From assembly GCF_000419525.1 (NCBI RefSeq), contig NZ_ATTE01000001.1, positions 4,880,001 through 4,944,000 of the forward strand: a stretch of 64,000 nucleotides of DNA, in the 5' to 3' direction. The notes under the pieces were generated by a model, which did no database searches, had not been told where the DNA came from, and saw only the letters and a program-made list of their open reading frames with translations. Of this stretch, positions 19,266-28,540 are shown piece by piece. Position 1 is the first letter of the stretch; each line of letters begins with the position of its first letter. The position numbers were made by a program, and so were the translations under genes. The stretch comes from Leucothrix mucor DSM 2157 (GTDB lineage Bacteria; Pseudomonadota; Gammaproteobacteria; Thiotrichales; Thiotrichaceae).

Positions 19266-20582
19266 ATGCAGTCGCTTTACCAAGATCACATTGTCACTTT
19301 GCAGCAGCGCAGCGCCACTATTCTCGAACGGCAAAATCTCGATGCCTTAATTATCCATTCTGGCCAGTTAAAAATGGCGTTTTTGGATGACCACAGTTAC
19401 CCGTTTAAGGCGAATCCGCATTTCAAACATTGGCTGCCGTTGGTGAGCCATCCTAATTGTTGGTTGATTGTGAATGGACGCGATAAGCCGCAGCTGATCT
19501 TTTATCGACCGGATGATTTTTGGCACAAGGTTCCGGATGAGCCGACTGACTTTTGGGTAGATAGCGTGGAGATTCGTTATCTGCAACGCAAAGAGCAGCT
19601 GGCCAGTTTGTTACCATCTGACCCGAGCAATATGGCTTATATTGGTGAGTATTCTGAGTTGGCTGAGTCGCTAGGGATTGGTCATCAAAACCCACAGCCG
19701 GTATTGGATTATCTGCACTTTCACCGCAGCTATAAAACCGAATATGAATTGGATTGCCTGCGTGGCGCGACTAAGAGCGCAGTGGCGGGGCATCTGATTG
19801 CCAGAGCGGCTTTTTATGCGGGCGAGTCAGAATTTGATATCAATCAGCATTATCTCAAAGCCATTCGGCAGGGCGATAATCAAGTGCCGTACAGCAATAT
19901 CGTGGCGCTTAATGAAAACTGCGCGATTCTGCATTACACCCAGCTACAAACCGAAGCGCTGGAAAACGGCGAATTGCGATCTTTTTTGTTAGATGCGGGT
20001 GCTGAGTTTAATGGCTATGCCGCTGATATTACGCGCAGCTATAGCCACAAGAGTGATGAGTTTGCAGGGCTGGTTGCTGCACTTGACGAGCAGCAACGTG
20101 AGATTTGCGAGGTGATTAAGCCGGGTCTTTCTTATGTGGATTTGCACATTGAAATGCATTATCGAACAGCTGCTGTGTTGGGTCAGTTTGGACTGATTAA
20201 ATGTTCTGCCGAGGCAGCGGTTCAGCAGGGTGTGACCAGTACTTTTTATCCGCATGGCTTGGGTCATTTCTTAGGGCTGCAAGTGCATGATGTGGCAGGC
20301 TTTATGCAAGATGAGTCGGGCACGCATTTGAGTGCTCCGGCTGAGCATCCGTTTTTGCGTTGTACGCGGGTGATTGAGCCGAATCAGGTGTTTACCATTG
20401 AGCCTGGGTTGTATTTTATTCCGAGTTTGTTAGCGAAGTTGAAGTTGTCGGAGCAGGCGAGCGTGGTTAATTGGGAGCGGGTTGAGCGGTTTGTGCCGTA
20501 TGGTGGTATTCGCATTGAGGATAATGTGATTGTCCATGAGGATAGGATTGAGAACATGACCCGAGAGGCAGGATTGGCTTAG
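19266..20582 (+). CDS. pepQ: Xaa-Pro dipeptidase (PepQ)
   Basis: 438 aa, close to E. coli PepQ (443). It cleaves dipeptides with C-terminal proline in the cytosol. The M24 pita-bread metal ligands are visible: LLDAGAEFNGYAADITRSY (two Asp), YPHGLGHFLGLQVHD (His), FTIEPGLYFIP (Glu) and GGIRIEDNVIV (Glu). The N-terminal domain contains the PepQ-specific DHSYPFKANPHFKHW stretch. A ribosome binding site (aaagga) lies upstream of the ATG. Confidence 0.95.
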   Translation: MQSLYQDHIVTLQQRSATILERQNLDALIIHSGQLKMAFLDDHSYPFKANPHFKHWLPLVSHPNCWLIVNGRDKPQLIFYRPDDFWHKVPDEPTDFWVDSVEIRYLQRKEQLASLLPSDPSNMAYIGEYSELAESLGIGHQNPQPVLDYLHFHRSYKTEYELDCLRGATKSAVAGHLIARAAFYAGESEFDINQHYLKAIRQGDNQVPYSNIVALNENCAILHYTQLQTEALENGELRSFLLDAGAEFNGYAADITRSYSHKSDEFAGLVAALDEQQREICEVIKPGLSYVDLHIEMHYRTAAVLGQFGLIKCSAEAAVQQGVTSTFYPHGLGHFLGLQVHDVAGFMQDESGTHLSAPAEHPFLRCTRVIEPNQVFTIEPGLYFIPSLLAKLKLSEQASVVNWERVERFVPYGGIRIEDNVIVHEDRIENMTREAGLA

Positions 20583-20598
20583 GTTGTTTGGTTTGGGC

Positions 20599-20676
20599 GC
20601 CTGCTCTCAGTGTTAACTGCACTTCGCCGACTCGCAGGCTCGTAAGGACTGCGTGAAGTTAACACTGAGATCAGGC
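20599..20676. repeat. Long inverted repeat between convergent pepQ and cobC-like genes
   Basis: Arms 20599-20618 and 20657-20676 are complementary at 19 of 20 positions and enclose a 38-base centre. There is no T-tract. The layout resembles the hairpin elements at 30602 and 39071, but the core differs. Confidence 0.75.
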
Positions 20677-20703
20677 TATAACTTAACCTGAAATATTGTG
20701 TTG

Positions 20704-21669
20704 TTAGCTGAGATCAACGGGGGTGTTGCTTAGTCCAAATCTTAGTGCGCCAGCATCGGGGAATAGACGGGTTAGGATGCCTTTCTGGCAGAGTCTTTCG
20801 TGTTCTTTGGCGGCGGCTTCTTTTCCGAGAATTACGTAGGCGAATAGGCCGGCTTCGGCGACTTCTCTTCGATAGTGTTGTTCTAATTGAGCTTTGAGTA
20901 CAGCCATGGCGACGGGAATTTGTTGGCGCTGTTGCTGTTGCCATTGCTTGTCGCTAAGCGCTAAGCGACCAGCCCATCGTGCGGGGTTGCTGACTGACCA
21001 GTCATCTTGTAGCGCGACTAATCCACTTAATATTGATTCTTCCGCCCAGACAAAACCCAGTCTAATTCCAGCTAAGCCAAAGAACTTCCCGATGGATCTG
21101 AGTACGATGAGTCCGGCTTGGGCATGTTCCTGAATCAGGCTACCTTCTGGCGTTAAATCCATAAAAGCTTCATCAACGACTAGCCAGCCTCCGCGCGCGG
21201 CTAGTTGCTGATGCCAGTTGTTTAACTGTGATTGTGAGTAGCGTTGTGCAGTGGGGTTGGTGGGGTTTACTAGTAGCAATACATCCAGCGTTGCCAGTGC
21301 ATCATCCAGTTCACTTAGTGCTAATTCCAATACTTCATGACCAGCTTGTTGCCAGGCTTTGTAGTGGCTGTGGTAGGCAGGGCTGATAATACCGACGCGG
21401 CTTTTGGTTCTTAACTTTGGTAAGCGTGCGATGGCTTCTTGAGAGCCTGAAACGGGCAGTAATTCTGGGCTGCCGTAGTAAGCTGCGGCCGCAGTTTCTA
21501 ATCCATCATTAACTTCGGGCAGGCGATTCCAGATTGCTGGGGGAACTGCTGGTAGTGGGTAAGTGGTTGGATTGATACCTGTCGAGAGATCGAGCCATTG
21601 TTCACGAGGAATGCCGTAGCGCTGGCTGGCGAGTTGGAGTTGTCCGCCGTGGGAGTGAGTCGGTTGCAT
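20704..21669 (-). CDS. cobC: Threonine-phosphate decarboxylase (CobC/CobD type), cobalamin biosynthesis
   Basis: 321 aa, a fold-type I PLP enzyme. It makes aminopropanol phosphate for the lower-ligand linker of cobalamin from L-threonine phosphate. HGGQL near the N-terminus followed by LDLSTGINPTTYPLP is the diagnostic start. DEAFMDLTPEGS and the PLP lysine in LRSIGKFFGLAGIRLGF (about residue 194) are intact. It lies 28 bp after cbiB in the same direction. Both act at the same assembly step, which supports the call. Named CobC in the Pseudomonas scheme and CobD in Salmonella. Confidence 0.92.
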   Translation of the reverse strand: MQPTHSHGGQLQLASQRYGIPREQWLDLSTGINPTTYPLPAVPPAIWNRLPEVNDGLETAAAAYYGSPELLPVSGSQEAIARLPKLRTKSRVGIISPAYHSHYKAWQQAGHEVLELALSELDDALATLDVLLLVNPTNPTAQRYSQSQLNNWHQQLAARGGWLVVDEAFMDLTPEGSLIQEHAQAGLIVLRSIGKFFGLAGIRLGFVWAEESILSGLVALQDDWSVSNPARWAGRLALSDKQWQQQQRQQIPVAMAVLKAQLEQHYRREVAEAGLFAYVILGKEAAAKEHERLCQKGILTRLFPDAGALRFGLSNTPVDLS

Positions 21670-21697
21670 GGGAGTTCCTGTATTTTAAGCGGTGGTT

Positions 21698-22603
21698 TTA
21701 AAGTGCGCTTAGGCCTGCGAATAATAGAGCGATTGCTGCCCAGATATACACGCTGCGATCAATTAGGGTGAGTGCGCGGCTTAAGTCTGGTGCTTCTGGC
21801 GGACGGCCATTGCCGAGTGTTGGGCGGCTTTTTAATTGGCCATGGTAAATGGCATTGCCGCCGAGGCTTAAGCCTAATGCACCTGCACCCGCTGCCATCA
21901 CGACACCAGCATTTGGGCTATACCATTGACCGGCTTGGGCGCGCCACGCTCGCATTGCACCTTTAAAGTCTCCGGCCAAGCCGTAAGTGATGGCGGTGAG
22001 GCGAGCGGGGATGATATTTAACAGGTCATCAACACGTGCGGAGAATTTGCCAAATTGCTCGTAGCGATCGTTACGGTAGCCCCACATGGCATCCAGCGTA
22101 TTGCATAAGCGGTACAACACAACGGCTGGCGCGCCGCCGACGGCTAGCCAAAATAACGGAGCAAAAATCGCATCGCTGCCATTTTCTAATACGGATTCGA
22201 TACCGCCACGGCTAATAGCGGAAGGGTCTAATTCGGACGTATCGCGGCTGACAATCCAGCTGAGTTTGGCGCGGGCTTCGGTGAGATTGCCTGCGGTGAG
22301 TGCTTGTTCTACCCAGCCGCCATGTTGCCGCAAACTTTGCCAGCCGATAGCCAGCCAGCCACATAAGATGCTCATCCACCAGCCGCCGAGTAGTTGATCA
22401 ATTAGCCAAACGAGCAGGGTGATCGGTATAACGGCCAATAGCCATGCAATAACGCCTTTGCTGATTTTCTCGGAGCCGTGATTAAGTAGGGCTTCGATTT
22501 TATCGACGAAGGCACCATAACCAACCAGTGGGTGAAAGCGTTTAGGTTCGCCCAGCAGGCGGTCGATCAGTAGAGAAATGGGCAGGCTTAACAGGTGTAG
22601 CAT
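21698..22603 (-). CDS. cbiB: Adenosylcobinamide-phosphate synthase (CbiB/CobD)
   Basis: 301 aa integral membrane protein. It attaches aminopropanol (phosphate) to adenosylcobyric acid. Diagnostic motifs: LLIDRLLGEPKRFHPLVGYG near the N-terminus, SRDTSELDPSAISRGGIESVLENGSDAIFAPLFW, and GYRNDRYEQFGKFSARVDDLLNIIPARL (each read in parts). Operon with the cobC-like gene downstream. No cobalamin riboswitch was recognised upstream. Confidence 0.93.
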   Translation of the reverse strand: MLHLLSLPISLLIDRLLGEPKRFHPLVGYGAFVDKIEALLNHGSEKISKGVIAWLLAVIPITLLVWLIDQLLGGWWMSILCGWLAIGWQSLRQHGGWVEQALTAGNLTEARAKLSWIVSRDTSELDPSAISRGGIESVLENGSDAIFAPLFWLAVGGAPAVVLYRLCNTLDAMWGYRNDRYEQFGKFSARVDDLLNIIPARLTAITYGLAGDFKGAMRAWRAQAGQWYSPNAGVVMAAGAGALGLSLGGNAIYHGQLKSRPTLGNGRPPEAPDLSRALTLIDRSVYIWAAIALLFAGLSAL

Positions 22604-22681
22604 GGGATAGTGCGCCGGGAAGGAGGAGAGCGCTTAGACTATCAGCAGCGAGGGGGAGAATCATCTTTTTTACACGCCAAA

Positions 22682-22713
22682 AAAACGGGCCAACATTGCT
22701 GAAGGCCCGTTTT
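22682..22713 (-). terminator. Intrinsic terminator of the DUF533 gene
   Basis: AAAACGGGCC pairs with GGCCCGTTTT around a 12-base loop. On the minus strand a T-run follows directly. Confidence 0.9.
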
Positions 22714-22734
22714 GCTAGCGTTTAAATGATGCGA

Positions 22735-23571
22735 TTAAGCATACAGTTTTGGAGCGCCTAGCTTGTCGTGAATCTCGTTGCTGGCTTCCTGAGTCAGGTT
22801 CAAACCTTGTCTCAGAGTATCCAAGTAAACGGCTTCTTCTTTAGTATCTAAGCTGATTGCCATTAATGACATCAGGTAAACCTGCTGCTCTAATCCTGGA
22901 GGAACATCAGCGATCAGACCCGTTAAGTCCAAAGGTGCCTGCATTTCACTGCGAACAAAATCCGCTTCTTCCTGAGTGATTTCACCCAAGTGCTCAGTGA
23001 TTTTACGCTGCTCATCAGCATCCATCTGGCCATCTGCTTTTGCTGCGCTGATCATTGCACGCAGTAATACTGCTGCATTTTTCTCATCTTGATCAGATAC
23101 TTGCTCTGGCTCGTTGCCTTGTAGTGCGCTGTTAAACATTGCGCCAAAATCAGGGCTAGTTGCTGCCGCTGCTGCGCCGCCAACTGCTGCACCGCCGCCC
23201 AGTGAGCTTAGTAAGCCACCCAGTCCGCCGCTGCCACCTTGCTGACCACTCAGGCCAGACAGTAAGTCGCCCAATCCACCGGAGGATGCACCACCAGCGC
23301 CTGAACCACCCATCAAATTACCTAGCATGCCGCCTAAACCACCAGCACCTGCGCCGCCAGCTTGGCTTCCGCCTGTCAGTCCGCCGAGTAATCCACCCAG
23401 TCCGCCGCCTGCGCTACCGCCAGTGCTTGCGCCGCCCATCAGGCCGCCCAACATGCCACCGAGTCCACCGCCGGAAGAAGTACCACCCGCTGCGCCACCC
23501 ATGACTTTACCAACGCCTTTTGCCACGATGATACCCATGGCTACTTTACCTAGTGTTCCCATTAAACTCAT
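22735..23571 (-). CDS. DUF533/TerB-like protein with glycine-rich N-terminal half (YebE-like)
   Basis: 278 aa. Residues ~25-145 are a low-complexity Gly/Leu/Met stretch built on degenerate GGLGGMLGGLMGG units. The C-terminal ~130 residues form an alpha-helical TerB-like/DUF533 domain (NAAVLLRAMISAAKADGQMDADEQRKI; the acidic DADE is the typical metal-type site). Function unknown; the family sits at or in the inner membrane and YebE is envelope-stress linked in E. coli. The start has GGGAG upstream. Single gene with its own terminator, divergent from cbiX. Confidence 0.83.
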   Translation of the reverse strand: MSLMGTLGKVAMGIIVAKGVGKVMGGAAGGTSSGGGLGGMLGGLMGGASTGGSAGGGLGGLLGGLTGGSQAGGAGAGGLGGMLGNLMGGSGAGGASSGGLGDLLSGLSGQQGGSGGLGGLLSSLGGGAAVGGAAAAATSPDFGAMFNSALQGNEPEQVSDQDEKNAAVLLRAMISAAKADGQMDADEQRKITEHLGEITQEEADFVRSEMQAPLDLTGLIADVPPGLEQQVYLMSLMAISLDTKEEAVYLDTLRQGLNLTQEASNEIHDKLGAPKLYA

Positions 23572-23794
23572 TTTGCTTCTCCCGATGCAGTTAAATAATT
23601 AGATTTATTAATTTGTCTTTTTATTGACCATGACTAATAAACCTCAATCGTGATGATTGTTCAACCCTTTAGTGGCAATCCAGACGAAAGGGTTCATAAA
23701 CAATCTTTCGGGCAGCTATTAGTTTCCTTTCTTGTCAGGCCATAGCAACAGCGTGGATAATGGTCGCCTTTAAATACGGGTATTCAGGGTCACC

Positions 23795-25036
23795 ATGAAA
23801 AAGACAGGGATTATGATTTGCGGCCACGGCAGCCGTTCTAAAGTTGCAGGTGAAGAATTTGGTCTATTGGCGAAGGGCCTGAAGGCGCGTTATCCAAACA
23901 TTCCTGTTGAGCATGGCTTTCTGGAATACTCCGCACCCAATATCCACATGGGGCTGGATAGAATGGTGGAACAGGGGATTGAGGAGATCTACGCCGTGCC
24001 CGGCATGTTGTTTGCCGCGACGCACGTAAAGAACGATATTCCTTCAGTATTAACCACTTACCAGCAGCAGCACGATGGTTTAACGATTCACTATGGTCGT
24101 GAGTTGGGCTTGCATCCTTTAATGATTGCGGCGTTTGAAGCGCGCATTTTAGAAGCGATGGGCATGAGTGAAGCACCAGCTCCGGGCGCATTGTACGACA
24201 CCATGTTAGTGGTCGTCGGTCGTGGCACCTCTGATACCAATGCGAATGCCGAAGCCAGCAAACTGACGCGCATCGTGGCGGAAGACTTGGGCTTTGGTTG
24301 GGCTGAGACGGTTTACTCTGGGGTAACGTTCCCATCCGTTGGTCGTGGTTTGGAGATGGCATTGAAGCTTGGCTACAAGAAAATTGTGGTTGCTCCTTAC
24401 TTCCTATTCTCCGGTCGCTTGATTACACGTATCCACAATTATGTGGAGAAAGTGGCTGCTGAAAACCCTGATGTCAACTTTATGACCGCACATTATCTAA
24501 GTGATCAGGCGCATGTGATTGATACCTTTATGGCGCGTATCGAAGAGTGTGCCACCGGTAAAATTGTGGAAAATCACGATTTGATGAAGTCATTCCATGA
24601 GCGATTGGCGCGTGGTGAAGTAGATATTCATCATCACCATGCTGAGTTCCAACCGGAAGGTGGTGAGCATTCACATGATCATACTCACTCTCATTCTCAC
24701 GGGGATCACAGTCACTCGCATGATGGGCACACGCATTCCCATGGCGACCATAGTCATTCACACGACGGGCATACGCACTCCCATGCGGCAGCTGCTAGCA
24801 CGGAAGAGGCAAATGTCGCCAAGAGTGCGGGTAGCGCTGAAGAGCATGTAAAAGCACATGGCCATTCGCATGGTATTTATAAGCACATTGCGCACCCACA
24901 CGGCCCACGTACCATGGTTGATGACAATCTATGTCATTGCTTTATGAGCCAGTTGCCAGCGGAAGTGATTGAAGAAGAGCGTCGTTTAAGAGCGGAGCAG
25001 GGGATTAAGCCGGTTCACGATAAGCCGCCGCACTAA
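23795..25036 (+). CDS. cbiX: Sirohydrochlorin cobaltochelatase CbiX with His-rich domain
   Basis: 413 aa. Two CbiX-like halves: the first begins GIMICGHGSRSKVAGEEF with the metal-binding His, and the second begins MLVVVGRGTSDTNANAEASK near residue 132. Residues ~285-335 are a metal-buffering His tract that includes two tandem 14-residue units GDHSHSHDGHTHSH encoded at 24701-24784. The C-terminal tail has LCHCF, a possible metal or Fe-S Cys pair. It inserts cobalt early in the anaerobic-type cobalamin pathway. It follows cobC/cbiB at a distance, on the other strand. Confidence 0.92.
   Translation: MKKTGIMICGHGSRSKVAGEEFGLLAKGLKARYPNIPVEHGFLEYSAPNIHMGLDRMVEQGIEEIYAVPGMLFAATHVKNDIPSVLTTYQQQHDGLTIHYGRELGLHPLMIAAFEARILEAMGMSEAPAPGALYDTMLVVVGRGTSDTNANAEASKLTRIVAEDLGFGWAETVYSGVTFPSVGRGLEMALKLGYKKIVVAPYFLFSGRLITRIHNYVEKVAAENPDVNFMTAHYLSDQAHVIDTFMARIEECATGKIVENHDLMKSFHERLARGEVDIHHHHAEFQPEGGEHSHDHTHSHSHGDHSHSHDGHTHSHGDHSHSHDGHTHSHAAAASTEEANVAKSAGSAEEHVKAHGHSHGIYKHIAHPHGPRTMVDDNLCHCFMSQLPAEVIEEERRLRAEQGIKPVHDKPPH
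24701..24784 (+). repeat. Tandem 42-bp repeat encoding a His-rich unit in cbiX
   Basis: Two consecutive 42-bp units each encode GDHSHSHDGHTHSH. They differ mainly at third codon positions, so the repeat is old or under protein-level selection. Confidence 0.85.
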
Positions 25037-25082
25037 GCTGTTTTGCTGCGCTAAACTGTGATTGATTTGGCTTAATGGTATG

Positions 25083-25122
25083 AAAAAGGCGCTCCACTAT
25101 TGATTTAGTGGAGCGCCTTTTT
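25083..25122. terminator. Bidirectional intrinsic terminator
   Basis: AAAAAGGCGCTCCACT pairs perfectly with AGTGGAGCGCCTTTTT around an 8-base loop. It serves cbiX on the plus strand and the ankyrin gene on the minus strand. Confidence 0.95.
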
Positions 25123-25184
25123 ATTGAAAGCCACGTTAAAACTGCCTGCGCAAAGCTATTGATGCGCGGCTATATTAAGTAGGA

Positions 25185-25901
25185 TTAAAATCCACCTTGA
25201 CTGCGCAGGTAGTTCTGCACCGTTGGATATTTACCGGCAATCGCTTGATCTAATGGTGTTCGGCCCGTCACATCTACCGCATTAATATTCGCGCCATTGC
25301 TCAGTAGTAGCTTAACAATTTGCAAACGGCCCGAGCGCGCAGCAGAGTGCAGCGCTGTCCAGCCATTGCCTTCCACGGTATTTACATTTACACCGGCATT
25401 CAGGCAGTTGCGTACAAAATTGACATCACCACCCGCAGCCTTTTTATGCAGGGCATCGCCCGCAAGGCAGTTTTGGCGAATTTGCGCATTGTTGTTAATC
25501 GGCGTATGTCTCGACAGGCAATTACGTAAGCCGGATTCACGAATATTGAGCTCGGCTAGTGAAGCATGTGCAGATACGCTACGGCACCATCCCTTATGAC
25601 CCCACATATTATTACTCCAGCGATTTTGAAGTGCCGCATTGTTGGTAGGAATTGCGCTTGAGCAACCTTCGCTCACTCGACGATTTGCCTGCAGAGCAGA
25701 GGCTTGCGCATAACTATCGCAATAGGCGATGTAGCGTGAGTCGTTAAAACTAATGCCCTTTAGCGAATTGGCCCAGCTCACCAAGCTTTGGTAATTAGCC
25801 GTTTGGCGGTAGTGATGCGCAGACCCTGAAACGGGTATTAATAAGCCACTGATCAATATCAGCGACAGGAAAGTCGTGTGCTTTTTCATAATATCATCCA
25901 T
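25185..25901 (-). CDS. Secreted ankyrin-repeat protein
   Basis: 238 aa (or 234 if the ATG at 25889 is used). A signal peptide is clear: KKHTTFLSLILISGLLIPVSGSAH. The middle region carries regularly spaced Cys residues (CDSYAQ, CSSAI, CRSVSAH, NCLSRH, NCLAGD, NCLNAG). The C-terminal ~90 residues form about three ankyrin repeats, the clearest being NGWTALHSAARSGRLQIVKLLLSNGAN. It probably acts in the periplasm or outside as a binding scaffold; the partner is unknown. Neither start has a convincing ribosome binding site. Confidence 0.78.
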   Translation of the reverse strand: MDDIMKKHTTFLSLILISGLLIPVSGSAHHYRQTANYQSLVSWANSLKGISFNDSRYIAYCDSYAQASALQANRRVSEGCSSAIPTNNAALQNRWSNNMWGHKGWCRSVSAHASLAELNIRESGLRNCLSRHTPINNNAQIRQNCLAGDALHKKAAGGDVNFVRNCLNAGVNVNTVEGNGWTALHSAARSGRLQIVKLLLSNGANINAVDVTGRTPLDQAIAGKYPTVQNYLRSQGGF

Positions 25902-26014
25902 CTCATAGTCGGCAGGCAGGAATAGACCTCTCCAATTAAATGGAGGGACCTACTCAAATAACTATAGGACACTATTTGCTAACTTGTTGAACATGATCAT
26001 TATTAACTGATTTA

Positions 26015-26055
26015 AACGGCCAGCATCACAAATGCATGCGGATGATCTGGCCGTT
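26015..26055 (-). terminator. Stem-loop terminator of the beta-helix gene
   Basis: AACGGCCAG (26015-26023) pairs with CTGGCCGTT (26047-26055), just downstream of the minus-strand gene ending at 26063. A weak T-rich stretch follows on that strand. Confidence 0.7.
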
Positions 26056-26062
26056 ATGCAGC

Positions 26063-28540
26063 TTAATAGTATTTATGCTTACTGCGTTTCGTGCTGTGCT
26101 TGTTAGTATGTTTACCGTGTTTATCAGCGTGCTTGTGTTCCTTTGAGTCACGCCCTTGGTGTTGATGCTTAGAGTGCTTTGACTTATGAGGGGGCTCGCG
26201 CTCATGGGTATCGCTTTCGGAGCTAGTTTTAGTATTACAAGTCGCATTCGCCGCACCTGTTTTGTGATGTCCCAGTTTGCGACTTTTGCCTTTATGGTGA
26301 TTCTTCTTGTTGTGATGCTTATGGCCATGAGCGTGTCGCTGTTTAGCAGTGTTGCAGGCCTCCATTCCCGCATTGTTTGCTGCTTGCTCAGCTAACTCTT
26401 CTAAGTAGCTAATGCTATCGGCATCCTGATACAAACTGTTGCTGTCATAACCGGTTGCTTCCTGAAAGTTCGACAAGCCAACATAAGACGTACCCGTAAT
26501 CCCGCCCCAGTCAAAAATAGCCGAATCGGCATTTGCAGATGCACCAAAGTACAGATTGTTATCAATCGTTAAATCCGTGGCATTTGCCGCTGCAATCAGC
26601 ATCAGATCAGAGCGCGAGACAAACAAGTTATTCTGAATCGATAAGCCATCGGCCTGTTGGATGGTCAGCTCGCCACCCCATTCGCCATTTTGGTAGTTTT
26701 GCTTAAACTCATTAAACTCAATCGTGGTATTGCTCACAGCTGCGCCAGCGTGAATGGTGCCGACAACCAACCCAGCATCGTCATTTTCATAAGCGACATT
26801 GTAGCGAATGGTATTGTTTTGCGTGGTTCCCGGCTGCTCACAACCCACTGAAAAGCCAACCGAGTTATGGTGGGAGATATTGTGCTCAACCAATACATTA
26901 TGCGCACCATCCAAGTAAATTCCGGCCGAGTTAGCCACCGGAGAAACGGCATAGCTCACGGTATTTTTACGGATAATGCCATCACGTGCATGGTTTACGG
27001 CATCCGGAATCTGCACGCCGTTAGCATCTTTAACCCAGGTGTAATTACCCGCCGCCACAATGCCGATATTCGCGATCTCGCGGATGGTATTTTGCTCAAC
27101 CAGAAAGTCCGTCACATTGCCGACAATTTTAATGCCTTCGCTGTACCCCGGCACAATGTCATACAGCTGATTACCGCGAATCACGATATTGTGCATGGCT
27201 TGCTCAGGATTATTTCCAATCACTGCAATCGGGTTTAAGTTGTCTGAAGGTAGCGGTTTGGTTTCATCTTCCGAGGCTTCATCGGCCCAACTCATGCCGT
27301 GCAATGTGTTATTGATTAGCTCGATATGGTGGCTACTGCCTTCCATATAAATGGCTGACTTTGGCCCGTATAAATTGGTAAAGGTCAGCCCTTTAAGTCG
27401 CACATAAGCCGCTGAGCTAAAGGAAGCCATGGCGCTAAATGGCTGATCTAATAAGCCACCATCAATCACGACAGACTCATCGTTATAAGCTTGTACCGTA
27501 AAATATTTACCGCTTGAGCCGCCCCGTAAAGCTTCAAAATACAGCGCAGTCGGGATTTGATACGTACCGGCGCGAATATTGATCGTTGCATTATCTTCGG
27601 CATGAGGAATACTAAATAAGGCTTTGTGGATTGTTTTCCATGGCTTATCCAAGCTTCCGATACCGGCGTCATCATCGCCATCGGTGCTGACGTAATACTG
27701 CTGATTTTCAAACACATCCGCATCGTTATCTTGCAGGGTATTGCCGCTGAGGGTTGCCAGCGCAGGCGCTAACACGAGAATCGGCTCGCCATAGCCGGTG
27801 ACTAGGTCGTGTAGGTTATTATTCTCAATCGTGATGTCGTAACTGTCGCCCACCACGGCAATGCCATTAAAGCGATCGGATAGGGTAGGATAGGCGGCAT
27901 CTTCTGCGTTAGTGGTCCATTGAGAATTACGAATTTCATTGCCCGAGAGTGTTATCAGGCTGGAGTTATTGATGTAAATCCCTGACTTGCCAGCGCCACT
28001 AATATTGCTCAGCTCAAAGCCGGAGATCGTGACATTCGCCGTGCCCGCAATTGAAATTAGTGCGCCATTCTCAGCGACATTGGCCCCATCTAACATTACG
28101 TTTTCATCGGGAAACGCGATTAAGTTGAAAGGTGATGAGGCACTGGCATCCCCGCCACGCTCTTCGCCAATATACAAAACGGCCGGTGCATAAACGCCTC
28201 CGCGGACGACAATATTCGCGGATTGGATATCATAGGGAACATTGTTCATGGCCCACGTAATCGACTTCCAAGGCTGGTCAATTTGGCCGGTTCGGCTGGG
28301 GTCATCAATGCCGTTGGTTGCATCTATCCAATAGGTTTGCTCGCTAATGGAGTCTGCGCTGTGTGGCGCGTTATTTACCACACTAAGTGCTGCCGCAATG
28401 GTTTGGTAACTGGCTTGCTGCTCTGCGCTAAAGTCCGTTAACGCGGCATGCGCGCTCAGGCTGATTGAAAGCGCTAAATTAAGTAGTGAAAATCCAAGAA
28501 ATCGTTTGAGTGTGAAGCGTCTTTTATTAGTTTTAGTCAT
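26063..28540 (-). CDS. Secreted right-handed beta-helix protein with His/Lys-rich C-terminal tail
   Basis: 825 aa from the ATG at 28540, chosen because AAGGA lies upstream and the protein then opens with a basic n-region and a signal peptide ending LSISLSAHA. An upstream in-frame ATG at 28579 would add 13 non-leader residues. Residues ~69-275 and ~280-520 are two homologous units (YWIDATNG...QPWKSITWAM versus YYVSTDGD...KPWKTIHKAL), each with parallel beta-helix repeats of the form IxNNxLxxL typical of pectate-lyase-like folds. Residues ~730-825 are a very basic His/Lys tail. The fold suggests polysaccharide binding or cleavage at the cell surface. No catalytic motif was identified. Confidence 0.8.
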   Translation of the reverse strand: MTKTNKRRFTLKRFLGFSLLNLALSISLSAHAALTDFSAEQQASYQTIAAALSVVNNAPHSADSISEQTYWIDATNGIDDPSRTGQIDQPWKSITWAMNNVPYDIQSANIVVRGGVYAPAVLYIGEERGGDASASSPFNLIAFPDENVMLDGANVAENGALISIAGTANVTISGFELSNISGAGKSGIYINNSSLITLSGNEIRNSQWTTNAEDAAYPTLSDRFNGIAVVGDSYDITIENNNLHDLVTGYGEPILVLAPALATLSGNTLQDNDADVFENQQYYVSTDGDDDAGIGSLDKPWKTIHKALFSIPHAEDNATINIRAGTYQIPTALYFEALRGGSSGKYFTVQAYNDESVVIDGGLLDQPFSAMASFSSAAYVRLKGLTFTNLYGPKSAIYMEGSSHHIELINNTLHGMSWADEASEDETKPLPSDNLNPIAVIGNNPEQAMHNIVIRGNQLYDIVPGYSEGIKIVGNVTDFLVEQNTIREIANIGIVAAGNYTWVKDANGVQIPDAVNHARDGIIRKNTVSYAVSPVANSAGIYLDGAHNVLVEHNISHHNSVGFSVGCEQPGTTQNNTIRYNVAYENDDAGLVVGTIHAGAAVSNTTIEFNEFKQNYQNGEWGGELTIQQADGLSIQNNLFVSRSDLMLIAAANATDLTIDNNLYFGASANADSAIFDWGGITGTSYVGLSNFQEATGYDSNSLYQDADSISYLEELAEQAANNAGMEACNTAKQRHAHGHKHHNKKNHHKGKSRKLGHHKTGAANATCNTKTSSESDTHEREPPHKSKHSKHQHQGRDSKEHKHADKHGKHTNKHSTKRSKHKYY

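Noticed and set aside
23160-23602. Plus-strand Pro/Arg-rich ORFs opposite the DUF533 gene
   Set aside because: They mirror the Gly-rich coding strand; low-complexity shadows without start signals.
23663-23694. Possible cobalamin or cobalt riboswitch upstream of cbiX
   Set aside because: Only an 8-bp stem (AACCCTTT/AAAGGGTT) is present. No B12-box or NiCo-type junction could be recognised.
24661-24790. Repeats in cbiX considered as a CRISPR array
   Set aside because: The repeats are in frame, have no spacers and encode the His tract.
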